Shown piece by piece: positions 24,858 to 33,359 of a DNA stretch of 50,059 bases (position 1 is its first letter; every line of letters starts with the position of its first letter). The notes under the pieces were generated by a model. It saw nothing but the letters and a program-made list of their open reading frames with translations. It did not search any database and was not told the DNA's origin. The stretch is from NCBI GenBank assembly GCA_038245435.1, contig JBBRSL010000003.1:1-50059 (forward strand), read 5' to 3'. Source of the stretch: JBBRSL01 sp038245435. Its GTDB lineage: Bacteria > Patescibacteriota > Saccharimonadia > Saccharimonadales > CAIOMD01. Made by a program: the position numbers and the translations under genes.

Positions 24858-25169
24858 TCAGGCTGCGGGAACTGGATCGCCGCGGTGGAGATCGATGGCC
24901 TTGTTCTCGCTTGTGAGCAAGCGGTCACCGATCATGGTGTTGATGATGCCCTCGATGCAGGCCACCTGCTGCTTTTTGCTAGCTGTGGTGCCCTCGAAGG
25001 CCCTGTTGATGCGGGTGCGGAACATGACGATGTCCATCAGCTTCCGTGCGAACTTGTGGGCCGTCAGCGTGCCGTAGCCGTAGCCGCTGTCTGCGGCGTC
25101 GATGACGATGGACTTGAGGTCATCGAGCTGCGCCATGCTGAGGTCCAGGCACTTGTTGTGTCGGGTCAA
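24858..25169 (-). CDS. Small GC-rich-cassette protein C, 103 aa
   Basis: A soluble helical protein with no recognised family; the C-terminus ends RGDPVPAA. A long upstream open frame exists, but TTG 25169 is preferred because GGGAG lies 6 bp upstream of it and codon bias turns strongly GC-rich from there. An internal ATG at about 25136 is an alternative. The promoter is TTGACA (25275-25280) and TATAAA (25251-25256). The leader of about 75 nt contains GTCTGT/ACAGAC and TGGCCA inverted repeats. The start codon is a judgement, not a certainty. Confidence 0.6.
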   Translation of the reverse strand: MTRHNKCLDLSMAQLDDLKSIVIDAADSGYGYGTLTAHKFARKLMDIVMFRTRINRAFEGTTASKKQQVACIEGIINTMIGDRLLTSENKAIDLHRGDPVPAA

Positions 25170-25250
25170 GATACGCTCCCATGCACGATTTCTTCGGTTT
25201 ATGGCCAGTTGGCCACTAGTCTGTATCTGACAGACAAGAAGAAGTCTATA

Positions 25251-25280
25251 TTTATACACCATATAATAAATAATTGTCAA
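25251..25280 (-). promoter_or_regulatory. Promoter of cassette C, abutting the terminator of cassette D
   Basis: On the minus strand TTGACA (25275-25280), an 18-bp AT-rich spacer and TATAAA (25251-25256). It lies immediately after the T-run of the preceding terminator, so the two units are head-to-tail with no spare sequence. Confidence 0.7.
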
Positions 25281-25336
25281 ATAAAAAGTTGAACACCCCC
25301 GCCCAAGCATCGCATATTGCGTGTGTTGGGCGGGGG
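25281..25336 (-). terminator. Terminator of GC-rich cassette D
   Basis: CCCCCGCCCAA (25296-25306) pairs perfectly with TTGGGCGGGGG (25326-25336), followed on the minus strand by an A/T-rich run ending in TTTTT (complement of 25283-25289). Confidence 0.85.
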
Positions 25337-25348
25337 CAGATGCCTGTG

Positions 25349-25738
25349 TTACGAGGCAGGGGTGAGGCTGTAGCCGAAGACGGCTTCGAGCTTCTCACGA
25401 AGCACCTCGGGGTTGGCGTCCTCGCAGAGGACCAGGCTCCCGACAGAGTCGGTCTTGCGGCCGCGTGTCCACGCCGTGACGTGCATGATGGCGTAGGTGG
25501 CATGCCGGATGTGGTGCTCGTAGCGCGAGGTTCCCTCGGGCTCGTCGGGCAGCGTCTGGGTCATGGTGTGACCGTCGGTCATCCACACCGAGGCACTGCG
25601 GTTACCAAGCCCGCGCTCGACGTGACTGTTGACCTCGAGTACGTGCGGGTCGACCATGTCGTGCGGTTCGAGCCAGATGACCGTGTCCTGCAGGCCGTAG
25701 CTGTCGATGATGGCATTGAGCTCGTTCAGTCTGGACAT
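25349..25738 (-). CDS. Small GC-rich-cassette protein D, 129 aa
   Basis: A soluble, acidic, His-rich protein (HHIRHATYAIMHVT) with no recognised family. The start at ATG 25738 follows a strong AAGGGGA Shine-Dalgarno sequence; an upstream in-frame start would add 18 residues that lie in the AT-rich leader. Third positions are strongly G/C. The promoter carries a perfect TTGACA at 25806-25811 on the minus strand with an AT-rich -10 region near 25778-25786. Clustered His/Asp/Glu could bind metal, but no motif is established. Confidence 0.68.
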   Translation of the reverse strand: MSRLNELNAIIDSYGLQDTVIWLEPHDMVDPHVLEVNSHVERGLGNRSASVWMTDGHTMTQTLPDEPEGTSRYEHHIRHATYAIMHVTAWTRGRKTDSVGSLVLCEDANPEVLREKLEAVFGYSLTPAS

Positions 25739-25862
25739 ACTTCCCCTTTGGGTTGCGCCGACCACTGTTAGTAGGCTGATATATAAAAACACTAATTAAA
25801 AAAAATGTCAACACAATACGCTTATCGTTGACTCCTTTACGCAACACCGAGATAATACAGAG

Positions 25863-27038
25863 ATGAACAATCAACCACTTGCTGAGCAAATGCGGCCACA
25901 GACATTGAAAGAAGTAATTGGGCAAACGCATTTGTTAGGTGATGGCGAAATTTTGCAGCAAATCGCTAAAACAAAAAAGCCGGTGAGCTTGATTTTATGG
26001 GGACCGCCAGGTAGCGGCAAAACGACGCTTGCGCGCATTATCGCCAAAGAAGTTGAGGCTGATTTTATTGAAATTAGTGCCGTTACAGCCGGCCTGGCGG
26101 ATGTGCGACAGATAGTGAAACACGCCGGCGAAAATCAACGGTTAGGTATGAAAACAGTATTGTTTGTCGATGAAATACATCGATTTAACAAAGCGCAACA
26201 AGATGCCTTTTTGCCCCACGTTGAAAGCGGGCTCATAACACTTATTGGTGCCACAACCGAAAACCCAAGTTTTGAGGTCATTACGCCCCTGTTATCACGG
26301 AGCCGTGTGCTTGTGCTGCAGCCACTCACCAAAAATGATATTAGTAAGATTTTAAAGCACGCACTTAAAGAGCTTAGCGCCACAAAGCGCGTACAAGCCA
26401 AAGCCATAGATTATTTAGCCGAGCTGAGTGGCGGCGATGCTCGAGTAGCCCTCGGTAATCTAGAACTTGCCTTGCAGCTAACAAAGAAAACAGTAGGCAT
26501 AGAAGAGGTCAAAACAGCTGCACAACGTAAATTGCCTGGCTATGATAAAGCAGGCGAACAACATTACAACATTATTAGCGCGTTTATAAAAAGCATGAGA
26601 GGGTCTGATGCGAATGCCGCGCTTTATTACTTGGCGCGAATGCTCGATGCTGGCGAAGACCCAAAGTTTATTGCACGTCGGATGGTTATTTTTGCCAGTG
26701 AAGATATTGGTATAGCTGCAAGCCCTGCCCTAAACCTTGCGGTGGTCACGTTTCAGGCCGTAGAACGCATCGGTATGCCAGAGTGCTCATACAACCTGTT
26801 TCACTGCGCAACGGTGCTTGCAGGGGCTAAAAAGTCGCGTGTCGTGGCAGATGCAATGCATGCAGCGATGGCTGCTGCTAAGCAAACGCCAACAGCCCAG
26901 GTCCCGCTGCATGTGCGCAACGCCCCAACAAAGCTTATGAAAGACCTTGGCTATGGCAAAAATTATGAATGGAAAGCCGATTTTAAACACCACAAAGGCT
27001 TTTTACCACCAGAACTTGCTGATTTAGACCTTTTTTAA
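25863..27038 (+). CDS. rarA: Replication-associated recombination protein A (RarA/MgsA)
   Basis: A 391-residue AAA+ ATPase of the clamp-loader-like RarA/Mgs1/WRNIP1 family, which acts at stalled replication forks. It opens with LAEQMRPQTLKEVIGQ, carries Walker A GPPGSGKTT and Walker B LFVDEIHRF, a GATTENPSF sensor-1 segment, and the C-terminal tetramerisation region containing SMRGSDANAALYYLARML and the final FLPPELADLD. It starts at ATG 25863. It is convergent with the beta-helix genes, only 10 bp from their last stop. Confidence 0.95.
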   Translation: MNNQPLAEQMRPQTLKEVIGQTHLLGDGEILQQIAKTKKPVSLILWGPPGSGKTTLARIIAKEVEADFIEISAVTAGLADVRQIVKHAGENQRLGMKTVLFVDEIHRFNKAQQDAFLPHVESGLITLIGATTENPSFEVITPLLSRSRVLVLQPLTKNDISKILKHALKELSATKRVQAKAIDYLAELSGGDARVALGNLELALQLTKKTVGIEEVKTAAQRKLPGYDKAGEQHYNIISAFIKSMRGSDANAALYYLARMLDAGEDPKFIARRMVIFASEDIGIAASPALNLAVVTFQAVERIGMPECSYNLFHCATVLAGAKKSRVVADAMHAAMAAAKQTPTAQVPLHVRNAPTKLMKDLGYGKNYEWKADFKHHKGFLPPELADLDLF

Positions 27039-27048
27039 CTCTCTAAAT

Positions 27049-28593
27049 TCAGCGAATAAAACGATCGAGTGATGCTAGGCTTGGTAGTTTAATAATATTG
27101 AACACGAACAAGGCAACAATAGCCACAGTGCCAATAAGCGCACCTATCGCCACTTTACCTGTTTTTGTTGTTGCTTGACCAAGTACTTGAGTCATGAGCG
27201 AATTGCTCACATCCATAGTTGCGCTTGATTCGGTTGTATTGCCGGCGGCATCAGTTGTTTTAACGGTTACCGTATGGTCACCGTTACTTAGTTGGGCAGT
27301 ATTAATACTTGCAGTGCTCGAATCAGTGACGGTAGTTTTAAGCTTATCGTCAACGTAAATCTCTGTTTTAACAGCGTTTGGCGCTGCTGGCTGCTGTATT
27401 GTGACTATTCCAGTAACTGGCTCAGGCGGTAGACCTGGCTTGGCAGGTGGGCTTTTGGGTGACGTAATTATTGGTGGTGTTACTGGAATAGGTTTCGGGG
27501 TTGGTGTAGTTGTTGGTGGTGGTGTTACTGGTGTCGGAGATGTTGGTGTAGGCGGCGGAGTAACAGGCGTAGGTTGGGTTGGTGCCGTTGGCGGCGGAGT
27601 AACAGGCGTAGGTGCAACACCTGCGGCTGCGTAACCAATACCTACACTACCGGCGGGTACAAAGTCTCCAGAGGCTGGTTTTCCGCTTGAAATTGAGCCG
27701 GTAACTGCGCTGTTCGTGTAGGTTGCGCTACTACTGCTTGCGCTGAGCCCGCAACCACCATCCCACAGGCTACTGCCTAGAGATCGGCCACTTCTTGGCT
27801 GTACGTAAAAGTTGCTAAAGCTGTAGGTTGTAGCTGTGCCACATTTAACCCAGAGGTAATACCCACCTTTACCATCCGGAGGCGTAACGCCTGAATCACC
27901 GATGTTTACGTTTTTTATAATGACTTTACCAATGTGGCCAGTGTCGTCATTAATCTGGAATCCTTGGTAACTGCTACTACCTGTTAAGTGGTCTATGCGG
28001 AGTTCTTTTACCCCACCCCAAGGCTGAATAATATCTGAGTGATTATGGCTTGCAGTATCGTAAGCGCCATAGAGTTTGTTGATACGCACATTTTGAATCT
28101 GCACAATGGCGTTTGGTGCCTGGATAGCTATGCCATCACCTTCTGCAGTAGCGATATCGCCATTAATGTAAACGCCTTCAATATGAACGGTACCAGTGCA
28201 GCCATTAACATAGATGCCACGAATATCGGGTGAGGCTGGTCCGGTACCAGCCGGGATGTTAATTTGTCCGCCAATAATTACGACATTACGACAGTTCGTA
28301 AGATTAATTGGCCCCGTCGGGCTGTTTGGTAGTTTTACGAGCATATCACCGCCACCACCACTGATTGTTTGGGTAGATGTCGAGACGCCAACGTTTTTTA
28401 CAGGATAGTTTGTGTAACCTGATGGAGGCGCCCAAGTGAGTGCTGGGCTAGCCGCTTTACTAAAAAATACAAAGTAGGATCCAACGAGAGCAAATAATAC
28501 TACTGCAAGCAGAGGAAGCGTTCGGCGAAATTGCCATTGATTTGGTTTAGTCTGTTTGGCGGCGGATTTCTTAGGTGTGGATTTTTTGGGCAC
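27049..28593 (-). CDS. Beta-helix surface protein, paralogue 2
   Basis: A 514-residue protein beginning with GTG at 28593, whose G overlaps the TAG of the preceding paralogue, suggesting translational coupling; GGAGAG lies just upstream. The layout is a Lys-rich N-terminus (MPKKSTPKKSAAKQTK), a membrane segment (about 28-48), KAASPALTWAPP, a right-handed parallel beta-helix-like region (about 60-300) with repeated N-x-x-I-x-G/I-x-x-V-x-I strands, a long Pro/Thr linker, an Ig-like module (about 395-470) and a C-terminal membrane segment (about 480-500). It may bind or cleave polysaccharide, but no catalytic residues are identified. Confidence 0.8.
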   Translation of the reverse strand: MPKKSTPKKSAAKQTKPNQWQFRRTLPLLAVVLFALVGSYFVFFSKAASPALTWAPPSGYTNYPVKNVGVSTSTQTISGGGGDMLVKLPNSPTGPINLTNCRNVVIIGGQINIPAGTGPASPDIRGIYVNGCTGTVHIEGVYINGDIATAEGDGIAIQAPNAIVQIQNVRINKLYGAYDTASHNHSDIIQPWGGVKELRIDHLTGSSSYQGFQINDDTGHIGKVIIKNVNIGDSGVTPPDGKGGYYLWVKCGTATTYSFSNFYVQPRSGRSLGSSLWDGGCGLSASSSSATYTNSAVTGSISSGKPASGDFVPAGSVGIGYAAAGVAPTPVTPPPTAPTQPTPVTPPPTPTSPTPVTPPPTTTPTPKPIPVTPPIITSPKSPPAKPGLPPEPVTGIVTIQQPAAPNAVKTEIYVDDKLKTTVTDSSTASINTAQLSNGDHTVTVKTTDAAGNTTESSATMDVSNSLMTQVLGQATTKTGKVAIGALIGTVAIVALFVFNIIKLPSLASLDRFIR

Positions 28594-29981
28594 TAGACTC
28601 TCCTTTTGAGCAATGATACTGGGGGCACATTAAAGATAAATAGTGCTGCTATAAGCATAGCAGCTCCGAGTGAGCCAATAATTACTTTCCCCGTTGACGA
28701 AGTTGCCTGAGAAATAATTTGACGCCACAATGAATTGCTAACTTCAATTTCTGAGCTAGATTCTGTTATTGCTCCATTTACGTCTGTTGAACGTACGGTG
28801 ACCGTGTGATTGCCGTTTTCAAGGTTGGCTGTATTTAATGATGTGACGTCTCCGTTAGTAACAACTTGTTTTAGTGCTCCATCGACAAAAATCTCTGTTT
28901 TTACAGTACTAGAAGGAGTTTGCTGGACCTGAACCGTTACGGTGCCGCTGACAGTGCCGTCGGTGTTTGGCGGCGTGACGATAGGTGATAATGGAACGAT
29001 TGGCGTAGTTGGCGTTGTAGGAACAGTGGGATTCGTCGGCGTAGTTGGCGTTGTAGTTGAGGTCTGCGAAGTTCCGTAGCCAGGTGACACGTATCCTGCC
29101 CCGGCTACTCCTGCCGGCACAAAATCAGTTGGCGCCAGGCCAATTTTTATTTGCTTAAAAACGGGATCTGATTCGGGGTACCCTACTTTAGGGTTTGGGC
29201 TACTGGGCTGGAAGTAGACGTTTGTGAAAGTAATTTTTTCTACACCAGAAGCCCTAAAAAATTTATAACCAGTATTTGCACCAGTAACATTAATGTTTCT
29301 AAAGTCCATTTCTTTAGTTAGCATAGCGCTGTCGAATTGAATTGGCTGGACCATGAAGCCCTGGTATGAAGTACTGCCCGTAAGTCGATCTATGCGGTAA
29401 ACAGTGGGACCGCCCCAGTTTTGTACGATATCAGCGTGGTTTGTAGCCTGTGTTCCCTTTACTGTATCAACCCGAATATTTTGTAGTTGCAGTATTGCAC
29501 CCGGGCTACGCGTGTCAACATCTATACCCTCGCCAAGCGTTGTACCAGAAATATATAGACCTTCGACGTGCATAGTCCCCGTCCAGTTTTTTAGGGTAAG
29601 TCCAAGCTGGTCTTTGCCAGGATTATTGGCGGGGCCGCCGGTTTCGGTATGATTAATCTCTCCGCCAATTAAGACTACATTGCGGCCACCGCTTATGTTC
29701 ACCGAACCTGTGCCCGTAATTTTCCCCGATAATTTAACTATGTAGTCTTTTGTAGGGTCTAGTTTTGCGTTTTTATTTGAGTTAGACAGCGTAACTGTGA
29801 TGGGGCTCGAAAGTGTTGGTGGCGCCCAAGTAAGTTGTGGTGAAGCCGCTTGCGAAAGGAACACAAAGTAGCTACCGATTGCCGCAAAAAAAAGAATGAA
29901 AGCAGCAAGCACAAGTCGGTTGCCTACTTTGTGAACTTTTGCTTTTTTCGGTGATTGTTTAGGTTTTTTTGTTGCTGGCAT
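28593..29981 (-). CDS. Beta-helix surface protein, paralogue 1
   Basis: A 462-residue tandem paralogue of the downstream protein, with the same plan: Lys-rich N-terminus, one membrane segment, ASPQLTWAPP, beta-helix-like region (SGGRNVVLIGGEIN, MHVEGLYISG, LQNIRVDTVKG), a Thr/Pro linker, an Ig-like module (TVQVQQTPSSTVKTEIFVDG) and a C-terminal hydrophobic anchor. Both share signature phrases such as VVLIGG and YQGF. It starts at ATG 29981. Duplication with divergence is inferred. Polysaccharide or host-surface contact is likely but unproven. Confidence 0.8.
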   Translation of the reverse strand: MPATKKPKQSPKKAKVHKVGNRLVLAAFILFFAAIGSYFVFLSQAASPQLTWAPPTLSSPITVTLSNSNKNAKLDPTKDYIVKLSGKITGTGSVNISGGRNVVLIGGEINHTETGGPANNPGKDQLGLTLKNWTGTMHVEGLYISGTTLGEGIDVDTRSPGAILQLQNIRVDTVKGTQATNHADIVQNWGGPTVYRIDRLTGSTSYQGFMVQPIQFDSAMLTKEMDFRNINVTGANTGYKFFRASGVEKITFTNVYFQPSSPNPKVGYPESDPVFKQIKIGLAPTDFVPAGVAGAGYVSPGYGTSQTSTTTPTTPTNPTVPTTPTTPIVPLSPIVTPPNTDGTVSGTVTVQVQQTPSSTVKTEIFVDGALKQVVTNGDVTSLNTANLENGNHTVTVRSTDVNGAITESSSEIEVSNSLWRQIISQATSSTGKVIIGSLGAAMLIAALFIFNVPPVSLLKRRV

Positions 29982-30063
29982 AGTGTTTTTAATTATAAGC
30001 CCATTCTATGCTTTTTTTGTAAAAGCACAAGCGTTTATACATAACTTTAACAGATAAACATAC

Positions 30064-30093
30064 TTGACAAAATAACATAAAGTGTGATATTAT
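30064..30093 (+). promoter_or_regulatory. Promoter and leader hairpin of the CAP gene
   Basis: TTGACA (30064-30069), an 18-bp spacer and TATTAT (30088-30093). Between it and the start codon a hairpin ACCGAG-GGTTA-CTCGGT (30131-30147) is followed by TATTTTTATT, resembling an attenuator or terminator in the leader. Confidence 0.7.
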
Positions 30094-30166
30094 CAATGAT
30101 TGATAAGCAATGAAATATTTGCTGTACCAGACCGAGGGTTACTCGGTTATTTTTATTGGAAAGACA

Positions 30167-30742
30167 ATGACCCAAATGCACACTACCCCCGAAGCAATAT
30201 ATCTTGCACCAGCTCATCCTGTAAATAAGCCACGTAACTATGTGCGCATTATTATCATTGGTTGGTTTATCGCATTAATGGTTAGCATTGGTACCTTAAG
30301 TGGCTATAGCGTAAGTGCGCCAGCGGCGGCTTCAAAAAATACGCCTCCAGTTGTAACGAGTTCGGTTGACGCGTTTTATGCTGTTAAAGTAAATGAACTA
30401 CGTGCGAAAAATGGCTTACCTCCTGTTCGTTTACTTATCGAGCTAAACGAATCATCTGCCAATAAAGCCAATAATATGGCAGCAAAGCACTATTGGGCGC
30501 ACGAAGACCCAGATGGTACACAGTTTAGTGATTACATTTGGAAAATGGTCCCTCCTGCACAGTTGGTAGGAGAAAACCTCGCACGTTGTTACCCATCGCG
30601 AGATGCGGCGTTTGCGGCACTGGTTGCTAGCCCTACCCATTACGCTATTATGGTCGGTAACTTCAATTACATGGGTGTAAGTGAAGCTATCGATACACAA
30701 AATGGCTGCACCATTACCGCTATGCACTTTGCACGTATCTAG
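30167..30742 (+). CDS. CAP/SCP-domain extracellular protein (YkwD-like)
   Basis: A 191-residue anchored protein. A membrane segment at about 24-46 precedes a CAP superfamily domain. It includes VNELRAKNGLPPVRL, the NKANNMAAKHYWAHEDPDG segment with the conserved His, GENLARCY and the ending ITAMHFARI. CAP proteins are secreted and some cleave or bind surface components; the activity here is unknown. ATG 30167 has GGAAAG just upstream and begins MTQMHTTPEA; an upstream in-frame start at 30110 falls within the leader hairpin region. The leader hairpin could attenuate expression. Confidence 0.85.
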   Translation: MTQMHTTPEAIYLAPAHPVNKPRNYVRIIIIGWFIALMVSIGTLSGYSVSAPAAASKNTPPVVTSSVDAFYAVKVNELRAKNGLPPVRLLIELNESSANKANNMAAKHYWAHEDPDGTQFSDYIWKMVPPAQLVGENLARCYPSRDAAFAALVASPTHYAIMVGNFNYMGVSEAIDTQNGCTITAMHFARI

Positions 30743-30793
30743 CTAATAACGCTTTTGCTTGCGTTCGCGCTACGTAGCAGTTTTAATAGGCTT

Positions 30794-31486
30794 ATGAGTT
30801 TAGTGCCCCGCTATGAAAAGCCCGAACACCTTGGTGACCCGTATCTTGGCGCTTGGTATATACCTAGTGCGTTTTCGCAGGAGCTAGCCGACGAGGTTAT
30901 GGGCGAGGTGCGTGGTACTGGCCAGGTTGAGCCTATTTGGGACACGAATGGTGCGGCGGTTAATCAGATATTTGAGCGTTTAGTGATTGATTTAACTAAA
31001 GAGCACCATTTTGCAAAAGTTGAAGAGCTTGGAGCCCTGCTTGGCGACCTTGCCGTTGCCTCAACAGTAGATATGTTTCCAAATGTTGCAGAGTTTAGTG
31101 TTGACGAAGCCGCAGTGCAGATTTATCCAGCAGGAGCCAAAATGGCGCTCGGTTGGCATAAAGACCATAAAGCAGACAAATTACTGGTTATTTCTGCCAC
31201 GTTAAGCGGAAATGGCATTGTAGGTTTTACAGAGAGGCGCCCGCCGGTCGAAACAATAGAAGATGATATTATCGCCAGTATTGACGCGAGTGCGCTTGGA
31301 GCGCTTGTATTTAGGGCGAAAGGCCTCTATGAACGGCCTGATGGCACCGATATACGAGTTGCACACGCCGTTACAAGCATAGGCAGCGAGAGTGAACGAT
31401 TTACGATTCAGTATCGAATGGGCGTTAATGCCGGTGCATACGGTAATACGCACGTAAACGCAGCCGAATCACCAAAACAAGGCTAG
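30794..31486 (+). CDS. Putative 2-oxoglutarate/Fe(II) oxygenase (AlkB-like fold)
   Basis: A 230-residue soluble protein. The double-stranded beta-helix iron-binding triad is visible as H-x-D in ALGWHKDHKAD, a distal His in RVAHAVTSIG and the 2OG-binding Arg in FTIQYRMG. The N-terminal region (YIPSAFSQELADEVMGEV) fits the start of an AlkB/prolyl-hydroxylase-like domain. The substrate (nucleic acid, protein or small molecule) cannot be assigned. ATG 30794 is preferred to the upstream codon at 30755 because AGG lies just before it and the added upstream stretch lacks conservation. Confidence 0.68.
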   Translation: MSLVPRYEKPEHLGDPYLGAWYIPSAFSQELADEVMGEVRGTGQVEPIWDTNGAAVNQIFERLVIDLTKEHHFAKVEELGALLGDLAVASTVDMFPNVAEFSVDEAAVQIYPAGAKMALGWHKDHKADKLLVISATLSGNGIVGFTERRPPVETIEDDIIASIDASALGALVFRAKGLYERPDGTDIRVAHAVTSIGSESERFTIQYRMGVNAGAYGNTHVNAAESPKQG

Positions 31487-31541
31487 GATTACAGCGGTCA
31501 CATATCGTATACTTGTATCTATACGAAAACGGAGGAATAGT

Positions 31542-32273
31542 ATGGATAAAAGTAGCAACCCGGCTCTATCGAAAAAGACCCTTGAACGTTTAAAAGCGCT
31601 CGAGAGCACTAAAAATGCAACTATTACTGGCACAACCCTAAAAACACTATTCTTTTTGGCCTTAACCGTTGGTGCGGGCTATTTTGGTTGGCAAGCCGCA
31701 GCCAGTGCGAGCGCTAATCTTATGCTAGTTGGTGTTTTATCTGTTGTGGCATTTGTGGCTGCCATAACAACGGCTTTTGTGCCAAAATTTGCTGCCATTG
31801 GCGGTAGTATCTACGCACTTTCTCAGGGTTACGTACTCGGTGCGATTTCGCAACTATACAATGTTGAATTTAACGGCATTGTACTGCAGGCCATTGGCCT
31901 TACGGGCGCAATCTTTTTTGTATCGCTTTGGTTCTTTCAGGCTGGCTTAATTAAGGTGACAAACAAGTTTCGTATTGGGACTATTATTGCCACACTGGGT
32001 ATCGCCCTATTTTATCTTGTCACCTGGATTGTGAGCTTATTTACAGGAAGCAACATGGCGATTGCCGATGGTGGTACCTTTGGCATCATCTTTAGTTTAA
32101 TTGTGGTATTTGTAGCTACTTTGAATCTGTTTTTAGATTACGATATGATTCAGACCATGGAAAAACAAGGGGCTCCAAAACAGTTTGAATGGTACGGTGC
32201 CTTTGCCCTAATAGTGACTATTATTTGGCTCTATATCGAAGCGCTTCGCTTGCTAGGTCGCTTGCGTGGCTAA
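31542..32273 (+). CDS. Bax inhibitor-1/YccA family membrane protein
   Basis: A 243-residue protein with seven hydrophobic segments between about 28 and 240, a polar charged N-terminus, and the BI-1/YccA type end region (LNLFLDYDMIQTMEKQGAPKQFEWYGAFALIVTIIWLY). BI-1 proteins form pH-dependent cation or calcium leak channels. ATG 31542 has the strong Shine-Dalgarno GGAGG. The next gene starts within its last codons. Confidence 0.9.
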   Translation: MDKSSNPALSKKTLERLKALESTKNATITGTTLKTLFFLALTVGAGYFGWQAAASASANLMLVGVLSVVAFVAAITTAFVPKFAAIGGSIYALSQGYVLGAISQLYNVEFNGIVLQAIGLTGAIFFVSLWFFQAGLIKVTNKFRIGTIIATLGIALFYLVTWIVSLFTGSNMAIADGGTFGIIFSLIVVFVATLNLFLDYDMIQTMEKQGAPKQFEWYGAFALIVTIIWLYIEALRLLGRLRG

Positions 32274-32604
32274 GAGCGTTATATCTAAAAAAGAGACTAC
32301 AGTAGCCGAGTCTAAAAGAAGTAAAAGAATTTCGCTAATCAATAGAGTGACTCTCGTAGATTTTGCGGCTTTTTTTATGGCAATGTATTACATGATTTCG
32401 GTTGGCAAGAATGTTCATGATGTTGCGCTAAACCTAACTGATAGAACGGGCCCGCCTGCTGTTTTTGCGCTTTTAATTTCTGTAGTCTTATCGGCGTTTT
32501 ATTATTATAGATATAAAGCAGCGTCGACTCTTATTTTCGTCTCAATAGTAATAATTTTTGTCAGTAGCTATATTTGGTTTGTGGGACTAAATCTTACAAC
32601 TTAG
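32266..32604 (+). CDS. Small membrane protein, 3 TM, overlapping BI-1 gene
   Basis: A 112-residue protein starting at GTG 32266, which overlaps the BI-1 stop by 8 nt, so it is probably translationally coupled. A charged N-terminus (about 1-28) precedes three hydrophobic segments (about 30-46, 62-80, 86-106). No family is recognised. The role is likely linked to the BI-1 protein only by position. It is convergent with the NAD(P)-binding gene and shares bases at 32601-32604. Confidence 0.7.
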   Translation: MAKSVISKKETTVAESKRSKRISLINRVTLVDFAAFFMAMYYMISVGKNVHDVALNLTDRTGPPAVFALLISVVLSAFYYYRYKAASTLIFVSIVIIFVSSYIWFVGLNLTT

Positions 32605-33257
32605 CTAAAAATAACTGGTGTTTGCTTGTAGTACTCGGGGTTATCGAGGATATCAAGATGAAACTGGGCGACACTTTTGCGCGAAATATGGGGTATTTCA
32701 AGTAAGCCGCACTTATAGCGTGGCATGTGTGTTTTTACGGGCGCTAATTTGCCGTTTGATAATATGCCACAGCGCACTAGTGTCCAGTTGAGCGGAGTGT
32801 CTTTTACGATACGGTCTTCGTTTTTTTTGAACGAATAAATCTGACGGAGTGGCCAAAAAACTTTAAAGCCGATTTGCATGAGCAAGCTAGCATCTTCGAT
32901 GTATTCGGTCGCCCAGGCACCGGCTTGGCCAATGTAGCGCTTAATGCCCAGCTCTTGCATGCCTTTTACGATGTTTTGTGAAGCAACAACCGAAATATCA
33001 TAGTTCTTTTTATCGCCAATTTTAGGTGCAATTATGTTTATGACGACATCGTGGCCTGTAAGAGCGGCTTTAACTTGCTGATAGTCGCGAGCATTACCTT
33101 CGATAATCTTTAATTGTGGGCTATCAGGTAAAATTCTTGCCGGCGGATTGTGGTATACGAATGCGCTCACGGTATACCCTTGCTCAAGGGCGAGCTTAAC
33201 AACTTCACTACCGGTACGCCCTGCCCCGCCGAAAACAATAATTGAATATTTTTGCAT
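32601..33257 (-). CDS. NAD(P)-binding Rossmann oxidoreductase (SDR/NmrA-like)
   Basis: A 218-residue protein. The N-terminal motif VFGGAGRTGSEVVKLAL is a GxxGxxG dinucleotide-binding loop as in atypical SDR proteins. Later segments (GHDVVINIIAP, YDISVVASQNIVKGMQELGIKRYIGQAG) fit the extended/atypical SDR fold that can act on flavin, quinone or small carbonyl substrates. The catalytic YxxxK is not evident, typical of SDR_a5-type members. It starts at ATG 33257. Confidence 0.82.
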   Translation of the reverse strand: MQKYSIIVFGGAGRTGSEVVKLALEQGYTVSAFVYHNPPARILPDSPQLKIIEGNARDYQQVKAALTGHDVVINIIAPKIGDKKNYDISVVASQNIVKGMQELGIKRYIGQAGAWATEYIEDASLLMQIGFKVFWPLRQIYSFKKNEDRIVKDTPLNWTLVRCGILSNGKLAPVKTHMPRYKCGLLEIPHISRKSVAQFHLDILDNPEYYKQTPVIFS

Positions 33258-33359
33258 ATTGCTTAATAATACGCGGTTTCGTCGAAGCTCGCCAATCTGT
33301 TTCAGGCGAGTAGGTCGGCGTACTTTTGCTTAAAGTTTAGCAGTTGTTATTTACCACAT

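Noticed and set aside
25274..25771. 165-codon plus-strand open frame over cassette D
   Set aside because: An antisense shadow of the GC-rich gene; it reads through the cassette terminator and leader and has no ribosome binding site.
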